64,000 nucleotides of DNA. Source: Eutreptiella sp. 'Long Island Sound 2002' (lineage: Eukaryota; Euglenozoa; Euglenophyceae; Eutreptiales; Eutreptiaceae). A model generated the notes under the pieces. The model made no database searches. It was not told the origin of the DNA and was given only the letters and a program-made list of their open reading frames with translations. This document shows, piece after piece, positions 9,027-19,300 of this stretch (within the stretch, counting starts at the first letter, position 1; each line of letters starts with the position of its first letter). A program made the translations under genes and the position numbers. The stretch is taken from contig OZ038382.1 of the NCBI GenBank assembly GCA_964036045.1, positions 77,413,918 through 77,477,917 of the forward strand, written 5' to 3'.

Positions 9027-10265
9027 ATATCCTCCCCACCGGGTCCTAGTGGGGGGCCCTCCAAGACGCACCTCCTGCCTGGTGGCGGAGTCCCCCGGGT
9101 TCACAGAGCTCGGAGCCCCGTCCTTCCCCGGCGTCCCCGTTTCGCCACTCCCCGGTCAGTGCATCAATTCGCAGCCGTTGCCGCGGGCGCTTACCCACTG
9201 CGTCGCCCCCCTAATGCGTGGTCGCCCGGGGCACCGGCGCCGCCGGGCCCGTGCTACTGGCTTGTCGCCAGTGGGACCCCCTTGGGCTGGCGCGGTGGCT
9301 GCCTAGCCTAGGGGTTGGGGCGTGGCGCTGTGCGCCACTACTGCCTTGGCGGGTGCAGTGTCCCGTCTGTGTGTGCGCGGCGCTCGCGGCCGGTTCGGGG
9401 GGGTTCGGGCCGGTACCTGGTGTTGTGTGTCCCCTTCTTCCCCCTTCCCGCCCCGCGTATCCCGCGTTGCGTGTGGCGGGCCGTCCCGTCCGGGTGTCCC
9501 TTATCCTCGCTCGCTGGTACGCCATTCCATGTGGTCTGTGCGTTCCGCGCGCTCGGTCCGGTTGCCCTTCTGGTGGTCCCCGCGTGTCCTTTTCGTGTGT
9601 GTGCGCTCGCGCTCTCGCGGTGTCCGCTCCCCGCTGGGTGGTGTGGCGCGCGCATCTCGCGTGGTCCCGGCACTGGGCGCTGGTAGGGCCGTTCCATGTG
9701 GTCCGTGCCCCTCCGCGTGTCCTGCCCCGGTCCCGTGCTCCGTCTGGCGTGCTTGGGGGGGGGGCGGTCCGGTCCCGGTTCCCCCCTACTTGGCTTGGGG
9801 TTGCGGGGGCGGCGGCTGGGCGTCCCCGGGGGGGTGCCTTCGTCCACTGCGTGGGGCGTGGGGCGTCCCCCTTCCCTCCTCTGCCCGTCCACTAGGTGGG
9901 CTGTCGGGGTCTGCGTTGCGGGCGTGCGGTTGTGGGGGCCCCGCTCCGTTCTCGCGGGGGGGGAGAGAGGTGTCGTCTTGGTGTCCTGGCGCCGGCCCGC
10001 CGGATTCTCATGACGTGCCCGATGCGCACGGAGCTTCGCCCTGCGGGATGCGTGGGGGGGTTGGGGTGACCGTGGCTGGAATGGCGCTCCAATGTCCCGG
10101 TTCATGGCCCAGCTGGGCAGCCCTACCGCGGGCTTACTCTTGGTACAGGGGGAGGGGGTTGCGGGCGCGTTTGTTCTGTGACCCGGGTGCCGGTGTATCT
10201 CAGAAGGCAGCCACCCCGGAGGAAGCGCACCAGGCGCACGCCGTGAAGGAGCTGGTTCGAACCCC

Positions 10266-10291
10266 GGGATCGGTGGTCTCCCACCGATCCC
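10266..10291. other. Perfect 11-bp hairpin in LINE-A 3' region
   Basis: GGGATCGGTGG, TCTC, CCACCGATCCC. It follows a GGTTCGAACCCC stretch resembling a pol III B box, but no complete tRNA fold is seen around it. Confidence 0.5.
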
Positions 10292-10515
10292 TTCGCATAC
10301 CGGGCGAGGCCTCCCATCGACCTGTTTGAGTACAGGTGACGGTGCGCACTGCTGCAGGGGTGGGTGGTTCCCATGTCTTTTGTTTTTCGTGGGTGGGGGG
10401 TAAAACGAACGAGACCTCCACCCGATCCACCGGTATCGGTGGTGGCGCGAGTTGCTGGAGGGGGGGGTGGTTCCCACGTCGCCAACTAGAGAGCTCTACG
10501 TGCAGGGATCCCAGG

Positions 10516-10591
10516 AGCACCAACGCCCGGGATCGAACCCCCGCACTGGACGATTGAAGACCGACGCTCTCACTACTGGGCCGCGGGAGTC
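10516..10591 (-). ncRNA. tRNA-like (pol III A/B box) segment
   Basis: In element sense it shows an A-box-like GGCCCAGTAGTGAGAGC and a B-box-like GGGTTCGATCCC at tRNA spacing, with an anticodon-arm-like stretch between. The T stem pairs poorly and no acceptor stem closes, so it is not a functional tRNA. It could be a tRNA-derived SINE remnant or tRNA mimicry in the LINE 3' region. Confidence 0.35.
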
Positions 10592-10857
10592 TCTTACGCC
10601 ACTGAGGGGTGTCGTCGGCTATGAGTCCTGTCCTGTGGGTGGGGCCGTGCGCCGTGAAGCGTGTTGCGCGTGCCGGGAGGCCTCAGTCCACGCGCACGGG
10701 GTCGGGACAGGGGAGGGGGCTGGGTGGGGTGCGTTGGATCGCCGACTGACGTGCACAGGGGTGAGAGGCGGGCAGTAGCACCACCGGGTCGCCGACTGAC
10801 TGTAGGGCGGGGGGTCGCTCTGCCTCTTTCCGTCCCTCTGCCTTCCCTGGGCAGGCA

Positions 10858-12850
10858 ACAAAGCGGGCGTCACTGGCGTTGCGCTGTCCATGGGGGGCGT
10901 GGCCCCCCATACCACTCCGGTTCGTGTTCACCCAGCCTCTCCGGGTACGATCTGTGCGGCGTCCCGGTGCGCAGGCGTGGGCCCGCTTGTTCCTCGCGGC
11001 CCCCGTGTGGGCCGTCGGCCGGAGCGGGGGGGCGGGTCGCACTCCGGCCCCCCTCTCGGGTGGGGGGGGTCCATTCCCCTTGCCTCGGGGGGGGTGTCGC
11101 GCTGCGGCCTCCCCGCTCTCGTTCCGGGCGGCGGCCTGCGGTACTCCTTTCTGGCCCTCCCCTCCGGCGCGCGCGTGCGGTCGGGGCTGAAGTGCCGCCC
11201 CGGGGCGGGGTGGGGTGAGGGGCAGCCCGTGGACCGCTCCCCTGGGGGCCCCGGCTGACCTGCAAACCCCCCCTCTGTCCCCTCGGAGTGGGCTGTGGTC
11301 ACGGGAGGGTCATGTGGGGCGCGGCCTCCTTCGTGTTCCGTTGTGCGCGTTGCTCCGGCACGCCGGTGTGGGTTCGTGGGGGCAGGTCCAGCCGCCGCTG
11401 CCCTTACCGTGTCACCGTTCCTCCTGTGGGTGGGGGCGCCCCCCCGGCCCTGGGGGGGCGGAGGGCCGCGCCTGTGGCTCCCCAGCTGGGGTGGGTGCGG
11501 GGGGGGGGGGGGGGGGCGCCACCCCGCTCGCTCTCGGGCCTGTGTGGGAGGGGGGGGGGGGGGAGTGGGGGGGGTCCTTCGGTTCCCTGGTGATGCCCCC
11601 TGTCGGCCAGAAAGGGGGGGGGGGGAGGGCGGCTTGGCGGCCCCAGCCCCTGGGGGCCAGCCATCGGCCAGGGGGGTCGCGCCCTTCCCCCGCCCCCCTC
11701 TACCGAGTGCCGGATCCCCACGCAGTCCCTCCCTGGGGCCCCTCATCTCCCGGCCGTTGCCGCGCGGCGCTGGCCGGCCGGGGGTGGTCGTGAGGGTTAG
11801 CGGTCAGTTGTTAGCGGGTTGCGGGGCCGCTTTCCCCGGCTAGGCAACAAAGCGGGCGTCCCTTGGCGTCGTGCTGTCCATGGGGGGCGTGGCCACCCAT
11901 ACCATTCCGGTTCGCGCCCACCCGGCTTCTCTGGGCACGATCTGCGCGGCGTCCCGGTGCGCAGGCGTGGGCCCACATGCTCTTCGCGGCCCCCGTTGGA
12001 GCCGGCGGCTGGGGCGTCGGGGCGGGTCACTCCCCGGCTCCCCTCCCGGGCGGGGGGGTCCGTCCCTTCAGCCTCGGGGGGTGGGGGCCGGGGCCCCTGC
12101 GGCCGGCGGGCCGGTGGGGGGGCGGGGGGGGGGGGGGGGGGTGTCGCGCCCAGGCCTCCCTGCTCTCGTTCCAGGCGGCGGCCTGTGGTACTCCTTCCTG
12201 GCTCTCTCCGCGTCGCCGGTGCGCTCCCTTCCGGCGCGCGCTTGCGGTCGGGGCTGAAGTGCCGCCCCGTGGTGGGGGGGGTGAGGGGCGGCCCGTGGAC
12301 CGCCCCCCTGGGGGCCCCATCTGACTTGACACCCTCCCTCCGTCAAGATGGCCTCGGGGCGGGCTGTGGTTACGGGAGGGTCATGTGGGGTGCGGCCTCC
12401 TTCCTGCTCTGTCGTGCGCGTTCCCCCGGCACGCCGGTGTGGGTTCGCGGGAGCAGGCCCAGCCGCCGTTCCCCCTGAGGGGGGGGCGCCCCCCCGGCCC
12501 TGGGGGGGCGGGGGGCCGCGCCTGTGGCGCCCCTGCTGCGGTGGGTGCGGGGGGGGGGGGGGGGCGCCCCCCGCCCGCCCCCGGGTCTGTGCGGGGGGGG
12601 GGGTGGGTTGGGGGGGGCCCTTTGGCCCCCTGGTGATGCCTCTCGTCGGCCGTGGGGGGGGGGGGGGCGGGGGCGGCATGGCGGCCCTGGTCCCGGGGGC
12701 CAGCCATCGGCCAGGGGGTCGCGCCCGTCACCCGCCCCCCCTATCGAGAGCTGGATGCCCGCGCAGGCCCTCGCCGGGGCCCTCACCTCCCCGGCCGTTG
12801 CCGCGCGGCGCCGGCCGGCCGGGGGTGGTTGATGGTTAGCGGTCAGTGGT
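10858..12850. repeat. Two tandem units of about 1 kb in LINE-A 3' region
   Basis: Unit 1 starts near 10858 and unit 2 near 11847, both with CAACAAAGCGGGCGTC, followed by a matching GTCCATGGGGGGCGTGGCC block. Both contain the CTGAAGTGCCGCCCC segment, long G runs and an ending with GGTTAGCGGTCAG (11797 and 12834). The copies differ mainly in G-run length and scattered substitutions. Confidence 0.8.
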
Positions 12851-13004
12851 TAGCAGGTTGCGGGGCAGCCGGTTCCTCCCCGCGCTTCGCGCCCCCGCAC
12901 TCCCTTCCGTGGGTGGCGGCGCGTCCCCACACGTCGTGCCATACCGTGGGGGGGGCGTGGGTCAGGGGGCCCATCCCCCCCTCCCGCGCCCGCCGTCTGG
13001 GCCT

Positions 13005-16000
13005 TCACTTGCGCCGCCGCTTGTGTGGGGGCTTGGGCTGCGGCGGCGGCGGGTTGTGCCGGCGGTAGCGCCAGTGGGCGAGGGCGCTACGCAAAGCCCG
13101 GGGGAGCCAGTTGTTGGCGTCCGCATCCGTGATGCGGAGCACCGCTCCCCCCTCCAGGAAGGCCGGCCACGTCGGCTCCCTGTCGGGCCACGCCGCCCGG
13201 ATCACTGACCTGAGGACCCTCTCGTGGTCCTCTTGGGCCGCCCACCCCCCCGGGGGTGCCTCTCGGTTTCCTCCGTCCCTCCGGAGGAGCACGGCATCGA
13301 AGGGCCGGTTCCGCGACCTCCTGGAGGTCCCCTGGTTGGCCCAGCACAACCACCCGTACACTTCCCCCACCAGGGGGAGGGTCTCCCCCCCCAGCGGGTC
13401 CGGGACTGCGCCCCAGTCCACGTTCCACGGCCGGCTCTCCTCCGCCCCCTGTGCCGGCCCCCCTCGCTGCTCCTGCACCTGCGGCGCCGATGCCACGCCC
13501 CGTCCCCCCTCCGCCGAGGCCATCCGCGCCGGCTCCGCCCTCGGCGCGGGGGGGGCTTGCTGGTGCTGGTGTCGTGGGGGTTGGGGGGGGATGAGCTCGC
13601 CGGCGTCAGGGTCGATGTTGTAGAGGTGGTGGTGGTGGTGGTGGTGGTGGTGGTAGGTGTGGTGCGCCGGCATCTGTTGGATGCCGGGGGGGATGCACCT
13701 CACCGGCTGCACTTCCGGCTGCGGGGGTGCTCCGCCCTCTGCCCCCCTCCCCTCGCCCCGCCCTCCCCCCTGGGCTCCCGTGCCCCGTCCCTCCTGTCCC
13801 TTGGGGCCCTTGCCCTTGCCCTTGCCCTTGCCCTTGGGCCCCTTTCCGGTCCCGTGCCCGTGTCGCGGGTCCCGCCTCTCGTCCCCCACACCCCGGCCCG
13901 CTCGCTCTCCCGTCCCCCCTTGTCCAGCCCCCTGCGCCTGGGTGCCCTTCCCGCGCCCCTGACCACCCTTCCCGTGCCCTGGCCCCTCCCTGACCCCCTG
14001 CCCGAGTCGCGGGTCCCGCCTCTCGTCCACCACGCCCCGGCCCGCTCGCTCTCCCACCACCCCTCGCTCCGTCCCCTGCACCTGGGCCTCCTGCCCGCGC
14101 TCCCGCGCGCCCTTCCCGTGCCCCGACCCCTCCCCTGCCCCCTGCCTGTCACGCCGTCCGCCGCTCCCCTCCCCCTCGCCGCTGCGCCCTTCCTGGACCA
14201 CTCGCCGGGCGTCCCGCTGCCTTTGCAGTTGCGGCAGCGTGACGCCCGGCGGCGAGCGCTCGCGCTTCGGGGGGCGGTCGTGCCGCTCCCGCCCCGGGGG
14301 GAAGGGCTTGGGGGGGTACGGCTTGGGGGGGCTGGTGTGGGTGTGGGCGGGGTTGGCGTGGGCGCGGTACTTCGCGCTCTCCCTGCCCACTGCTGCTGCT
14401 GCGGCGGCCGCCGGCGAGGCGTCCGCGGCCCGTGCGGGGTTCTTCCCCCGCTTGCGCGGCGTGCCAGGGGCCGCAGCCCCTCTCGCGCCCTCCGCACTCT
14501 CCTTCGCTGCCGTGGCGGCCGCCGACGAGGCGCCCGTGGCCGCGGTCGCAGACTCTCGCACATCCTCCTCGGTCTTCTCTGCTGCCGCGGCGGCCGCCTG
14601 CGAGGCGCCCACGGCCCGTGCGGGGTCCGTCGCAACCCCTCTTGCGCCCTGCTTGCTCTCCTGCGCGGCTGCGGCAGCCCCCGGCGACGCGTCCGGCTCC
14701 TGCGCCGGGGCTGCCCCCCTTGCCGGCGGCGTGCCGGGGGCCGCGGCCGGGGCCGCGGCGTGGCTCGCCGCGGTCTCCGCCTCCTGCGCGTCAGGGCGGG
14801 GCGGGGCGGCGGGGCTGGCCGCTTGGGCGGCGGGGGCGGCCGTCTCGGCTGGCCCAGGTTCCCGGGCCGGCGGCGGCGGTCCGACCACCGCCGCCTCCGC
14901 CAGCCTCCGCTCCTCGCGCTCCGCGAGGGTCTCCCCCGTCCACTCTGGGGAGGAGACGGGGGAGCGGGAGCGGGACCGGCGGTGGTGGCGGTCGTCCCGC
15001 CCGAGGGACCCATCGGAGTCTGCCATTACTGTTACTCTGGTAGGCATGCGTGGTGGCAGGCGCGCCCTTCCCACTATCTCCTGGTGCATCAGTTGCGTGC
15101 CGTGGGCAGTGCCGTGTGGTGCTCTGCGGGGGGGGGGGGGGGGGGGTGGGGGGCCGGCTGTGGCGTCAGTCCCGCACGGCCAGGGGTCCGCGGCCATCCA
15201 CAGGCATTGGGAGGGGAGGCGGGGGAGCCACGCGGCCCACGCGTCGCGCCACAGCTCCCAGTCTGGGGCGGGGCTCAGGGCCCTGGGCCCCCGGGGGCTG
15301 TCGAGCGGTGCCGGGGGCAGCCGCACCAGATGGACCCCCGTAACGGCGGTGACCTCCTGTGTGCGCAGGAAGGTGTGTACTCCGTCCCGCGCCGCGGGCG
15401 CCGGGAGGGGGGGGCGGGGTACGGGTGTGGCCCCATAGAGGTGGGTGGGGGTGATCCCCAGGATCCGCCCCGGGTCCCCGCGGGTCGCGACGACGAGGAG
15501 GAGCAGGGGGGTGCCAGGGCACTCTTGCCAGAGGACCTGCCCCCTGTGGTGGGCACCCCTGGTCCTGGAGAGGGGGGGGGACAGGTCTGGGTTAGCCCAG
15601 CCGCGGGCCGCGTGCGTCGCCGGTGGGAGGGCGGGGCACCAAGTGGGCTCCCTGGGGAACGCCTCGTAGACGACGGCGTACGGGGGGGTAGGCCCGGTGC
15701 CGTCATACACCGGGTTGGTCGGCCGGGGGCGGGCGGACGCCTCGTCCGCGCCTTCCACGAACACCGTGACCTCGCCCACCTCCAGGTCCTCGTCCGGCGG
15801 GTGTAGAAGGTGGAGCGCCGCATCCAGCTCGGACACTCCCCCCGGGTACGTGGCCCGCGCCTGGTTCAGGTACGGGGCCGCGCCCCCGGGGTAGCGCGTC
15901 CTGAGGGCGTGCAGCAGGGCTGGGGCGCTACTGTGGAGGGACATGGCAGACCCCGCTCCCGTCATCCGGAGGGCGTCCCCCATGGACAGGGGCCGGCCCG

Positions 16001-16319
16001 ACCGATTGGACTCGCGCCACTCCATCCAGTGCCCGTAGAGGGCCGCCTCTGGGCTGATGAGCCCTGGCCGGACGGCGTTCACGATCCGGTGCATTGCCGG
16101 GAGCAACGTAGGGGCCCCCGCTCCGTTCAGGGCGCGGACGGCCGGGAGGGCGGTCTCGTTGAGGAAGGCCCTCGCACTGCCCTCCAGGTCGCACCGTGCG
16201 GCAGCGTGCGCTCCTTTTGCCTCCGCCACCGCGTCCGCCACCAGACCCCGGACGGCCGCCTCCTGCGCTCTGCGGCGGGCCCTGGTGTGCCCCAGCCCAT
16301 CCCCCCGTCGGCGTGGCAT
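13005..16319 (-). CDS. LINE-A ORF3, low-complexity basic protein
   Basis: 1104 residues from ATG (16319-16317), in the same frame as ORF2, 39 bases after its TAA. The N-terminal 400 residues look folded but unknown (RYPGGAAPYLNQARATYPGG, a DEDLEVGEVTVFV strand). Then come a short SR block (HHRRSRSRSP), about 200 Ala/Pro-rich residues with repeated AAAAA units, a Gly/Arg/Lys region with GKGKGKGKG and repeated ERAGRGV-DERRDPR units, nine His in a row (near 13625-13654), a last folded-looking segment and a KPPHKRRRK terminus that could be a nuclear signal. The basic repeats suggest RNA binding; this is inference. No family is recognised. The long reverse-strand frame 13224-15806 is its shadow. 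Confidence 0.65.
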   Translation of the reverse strand: MPRRRGDGLGHTRARRRAQEAAVRGLVADAVAEAKGAHAAARCDLEGSARAFLNETALPAVRALNGAGAPTLLPAMHRIVNAVRPGLISPEAALYGHWMEWRESNRSGRPLSMGDALRMTGAGSAMSLHSSAPALLHALRTRYPGGAAPYLNQARATYPGGVSELDAALHLLHPPDEDLEVGEVTVFVEGADEASARPRPTNPVYDGTGPTPPYAVVYEAFPREPTWCPALPPATHAARGWANPDLSPPLSRTRGAHHRGQVLWQECPGTPLLLLVVATRGDPGRILGITPTHLYGATPVPRPPLPAPAARDGVHTFLRTQEVTAVTGVHLVRLPPAPLDSPRGPRALSPAPDWELWRDAWAAWLPRLPSQCLWMAADPWPCGTDATAGPPPPPPPPRRAPHGTAHGTQLMHQEIVGRARLPPRMPTRVTVMADSDGSLGRDDRHHRRSRSRSPVSSPEWTGETLAEREERRLAEAAVVGPPPPAREPGPAETAAPAAQAASPAAPPRPDAQEAETAASHAAAPAAAPGTPPARGAAPAQEPDASPGAAAAAQESKQGARGVATDPARAVGASQAAAAAAEKTEEDVRESATAATGASSAAATAAKESAEGARGAAAPGTPRKRGKNPARAADASPAAAAAAAVGRESAKYRAHANPAHTHTSPPKPYPPKPFPPGRERHDRPPKRERSPPGVTLPQLQRQRDARRVVQEGRSGEGEGSGGRRDRQGAGEGSGHGKGARERGQEAQVQGTERGVVGERAGRGVVDERRDPRLGQGVREGPGHGKGGQGRGKGTQAQGAGQGGTGERAGRGVGDERRDPRHGHGTGKGPKGKGKGKGKGPKGQEGRGTGAQGGGRGEGRGAEGGAPPQPEVQPVRCIPPGIQQMPAHHTYHHHHHHHHHLYNIDPDAGELIPPQPPRHQHQQAPPAPRAEPARMASAEGGRGVASAPQVQEQRGGPAQGAEESRPWNVDWGAVPDPLGGETLPLVGEVYGWLCWANQGTSRRSRNRPFDAVLLRRDGGNREAPPGGWAAQEDHERVLRSVIRAAWPDREPTWPAFLEGGAVLRITDADANNWLPRALRSALAHWRYRRHNPPPPQPKPPHKRRRK

Positions 16320-16361
16320 GGTGCTGCGGGCTCTGCAAAGGGCGGCGGCGGGTGGGGGTTA
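16320..16361 (-). promoter_or_regulatory. ORF2 stop to ORF3 start, in-frame spacer
   Basis: The ORF2 stop is TAA (16361-16359). Thirteen sense codons in the same frame lead to the ORF3 ATG. The short spacer would allow termination-reinitiation; readthrough would also give a fusion because the frame is kept. Confidence 0.5.
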
Positions 16362-19300
16362 GGGGGCGAACACGTGCGACAGGTGCGCAATGGATGTGGG
16401 GTCCCGCAGGTGCACGGGGATCCACAGAAGGGCAGCGCCCGCGGGGCCCGCCTGTTCGTGCGAGGGGGTGTGTGCCCCCTCGATGCGCCGGCGCAAGGCC
16501 TCCTCCTCTGTGCGCCTGCGCGGACCTGCGGGAGGTTCGGGCCAGGGGCACGCGGCTACCTGGGTGCACCGTTCGCACCTGTTGGCGCCTGTCGCTGCTG
16601 CGGAGGACACCGTGTCACACTCTCCGCAGAGTCGGCAGGTGTGCGGGAGGTGGGAGGGCGGCGACCAAGGGTCGAGACGGCGGAGCCAGAGGTTGTCCCA
16701 CCTCTGTCGGAGGGGGTCCCGGATCTCCAGCAAGCGGGCGCGGACGCGGCGCCGGTAGTCCTTGCCAAGTGTCTTCCGCTGGACCTCCTGCCACGCGTCG
16801 CCGGGGAGGATCCCGTGGTCGTGGAAGGCGGCGATGAGGTCGTCCCACGCCGGGCGGGGGTGCCCCTGGGGGGGGCTCGCCATGTACACGTGGCGCCCGG
16901 TGAGGTGGGGCGTCAGCGCGTCCCATTGGCACCCGTTCGCTGTGTCCCTGTGGAGGAGGGCCAGTAGGGTGCCGTCCGCGACCGCCTCCCACCCCACTCG
17001 CAGCCCTTCGCAGCCGTCCAGCTCCCGGTGCAGCGCGGCTGCGATACCGGTGGGGAGCATGAGGAGTAAGGGCCCCTGGGTGTCGCCCAGCCGGGACAGG
17101 GCGTCGTCGTATACCGGCCCCCCCGCTTTGAAGTGCGCCACGGTGAGTTGGGTGGCCCCGTCCTCTGGGGGTTGCCACCGGACGGTGGCCGCAGCGTGTC
17201 CCCACGTGCGTATCTCCGTGGCCCGGAGCACGTTGGCGGTGTGAAGGACGATGCGGGGCGGGACGGGCGTCCTGACGAGTGAGGATACGTCCCCAGTCCA
17301 TCCCGTGTGCGGCCCCGGGGCCGCCTGCAGCCATTCCCCCGTCGCCGCGTCCCACGGGTGGTCAGGTCCCGCCCCGCGGACCATGGTGGGTCTCGGCCGG
17401 GTGTCCGGCCCCCACCCCCGGAGCGGGATGGCGGCGTATCGTTGCGCAGGGGTCTCCGGGGCGCGCGCGGCGGCGCACCACCGGCCCCACTCCCGCGCCC
17501 ACTCCTCCCCCACGATGCGCGCCTCCCATGCGGTCATGGAGCCGCGCCCGATGATCCACGGTGGGAAAAGGGCGTCTTGCAGGTGCCTCGAGAACCCCCC
17601 CGGCAGGTCCTGATACGGGTGGGGGCCCTCTTGGAGCGGGCACTCCAGAGTGCCATTCACAACACAGAGGGAGGCTACGAAGTCCTTGTCAGGGCGCGGG
17701 GGAGGGGGAGGGTGGTCGCCCTCCGCCGCAGTGAGCCACCGGTGCGCCCGGGCCGCCGCGCTTAGGGGGTCGTGGAGGAGTTGCTCCAGCCAGTGGTTGC
17801 GAAGCTCCCACGCGAAGTCCCCTAGCCGGAGCATGTGGTGGAGGAAGTCGTCCACCGAGGTCCCTCCTGGCAGGTCGTATCGGGTTATGGCGCGGAGCTG
17901 CGCCTCCGCGTCCTCGGGCACCAGTCCGGAGCAGAACACCTCCGTCCACGTGGCGCCTGCGGAGCGCGACGAGGCCACCCACAGGGCCTTGTCCCCAGGT
18001 GGGAGGTGGCGGGCCGCCTCGTGCACCGCCTGGCGGTAGTGGGGCCAGAGGAGCCGCGAGTGGGTGCAGCCCACGTGCATGTGCACCGGGGTCTCTTCCG
18101 GGCCGCCGCAGAAAAGGCACGGCTGCGGGACGATGGCGACGCCGGAGAGCCGCTCCTTCCGGACGCGGAGCCTGCGCTGCACCGGCGTGTGGCCGTCTCG
18201 GGCCCGCAGCGCCCGGCGGTTGGTGGCCGCCGCGGTGAGGTCCCGGGCGTGGACGTAGGCCGTGACGTGGGCCGCGCCTAGGGGTGTGTGTCGCCGGTGC
18301 GTCAGCGCATGGTCCGTCTGCGCCCGTTGTGCGACCTCGCCGAGCACCCGCATCGTGGGGGGCCGTAGATCGAGATGGCCGTCACGGCCGGCGACGATGA
18401 GTTGGGCGTGGCCAGGGTCCGGGGGCGTGTTCTGCAAGACGGTGTCCTGGGACGCTGCCCAGTCCGCCTTGTGCAGTAGGGTGTCACTGTGGTGCGAGGT
18501 GGCTCGGACGTACCAGAACGGGTGCCCGGCGTGTTGCCCCCGCGCGCACAGGCCGTCCCGGAGCCACCTCAGGGGCATCTGGTTGACCACCTTCGCTGCG
18601 CCCGCGGGGACCCCCGTGGTTCGCTCGCGATCTGCGTGCCGCAGGAGGTGGAGGATGACTTCGGCGTCCACCGTGTGGACCCATGGTCTGTGTGCACCGT
18701 AATGTAGGGGGAGGGAGGCGGCCACCCCCTCTCCGTCAGGCACCGTGCCCGAGATGGCCACCGCCCACGTGCGGGTGAGGTCGGCGGCGAGAGCGACGCT
18801 GGTGGCGTGTTTGCAGGGTCCGCCCCCGGACGCGTCAGAGGAGGTGTGTCCCCAGGCCTCCGGGATCCAGTAGTATCCGGTGGGGCTGAGCCACCCCGCG
18901 TTGAGGTCGGTGGAGTGCCACCGGACGTCGGGGTGGCTGTGGGTCAGTTGGTCCATGCTCAGCGCCCTGGTGTCGCCTGGGCTGATCGCCGGGTGGTCGT
19001 GCAGCCGGATCTCCGCTCTGGCGACCGTGCCTGCCCAGGACCGTAGCGCCGTCACATGTTCCTTGAGCCACGCCGGGCCCCCGCGCTGGTGTACCACCAA
19101 GTGTCCCGTGTCCTCCGGCTGGTCCTCCAGCGCGTGCACCGCCATGTGTGGGTCGTGCGGCACCCCCGTAGCCACCAGTAGGGCGGTGCCGCGGGGGAGT
19201 CCACGGGGTTCGGGCTGGCCTGCCCCCACTTGCACTATCACCCACTCGGCCCGGAGCTGCGCTTGTCCCGCCGCTTGGGTGCATTGGTCGTCTGTGGTCA

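Larger units (their letters stand above)
8971..13004 (-). other. 3' untranslated region of LINE-A
   Basis: About 4 kb after the ORF3 stop, extremely GC-rich, with plus-strand G runs of up to 18 bases near 11.5 kb (C runs in element sense). It contains two tandem units of about 1 kb (10858-12850), a tRNA-like segment (10516-10591), two clean hairpins (9008-9026 and 10266-10291) and the tail. Long open frames here are by-products of GC-rich sequence and are not called as genes. Confidence 0.6.

Noticed and set aside
10240-10300. GGTTCGAACCCC near 10250 considered as a second tRNA gene
   Set aside because: The T stem and acceptor stem do not pair on either strand; only a B-box-like string and a separate hairpin are present.
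9211-12800. Numerous GC-rich ORFs of 100-380 codons in the LINE-A 3' region
   Set aside because: They overlap one another on both strands, consist of Pro/Gly/Arg runs, and their frames change between the two tandem units.
13224-15806. 860-codon plus-strand frame
   Set aside because: It lies opposite LINE-A ORF3, is low complexity and has no recognisable motif; it is the antisense shadow of ORF3.
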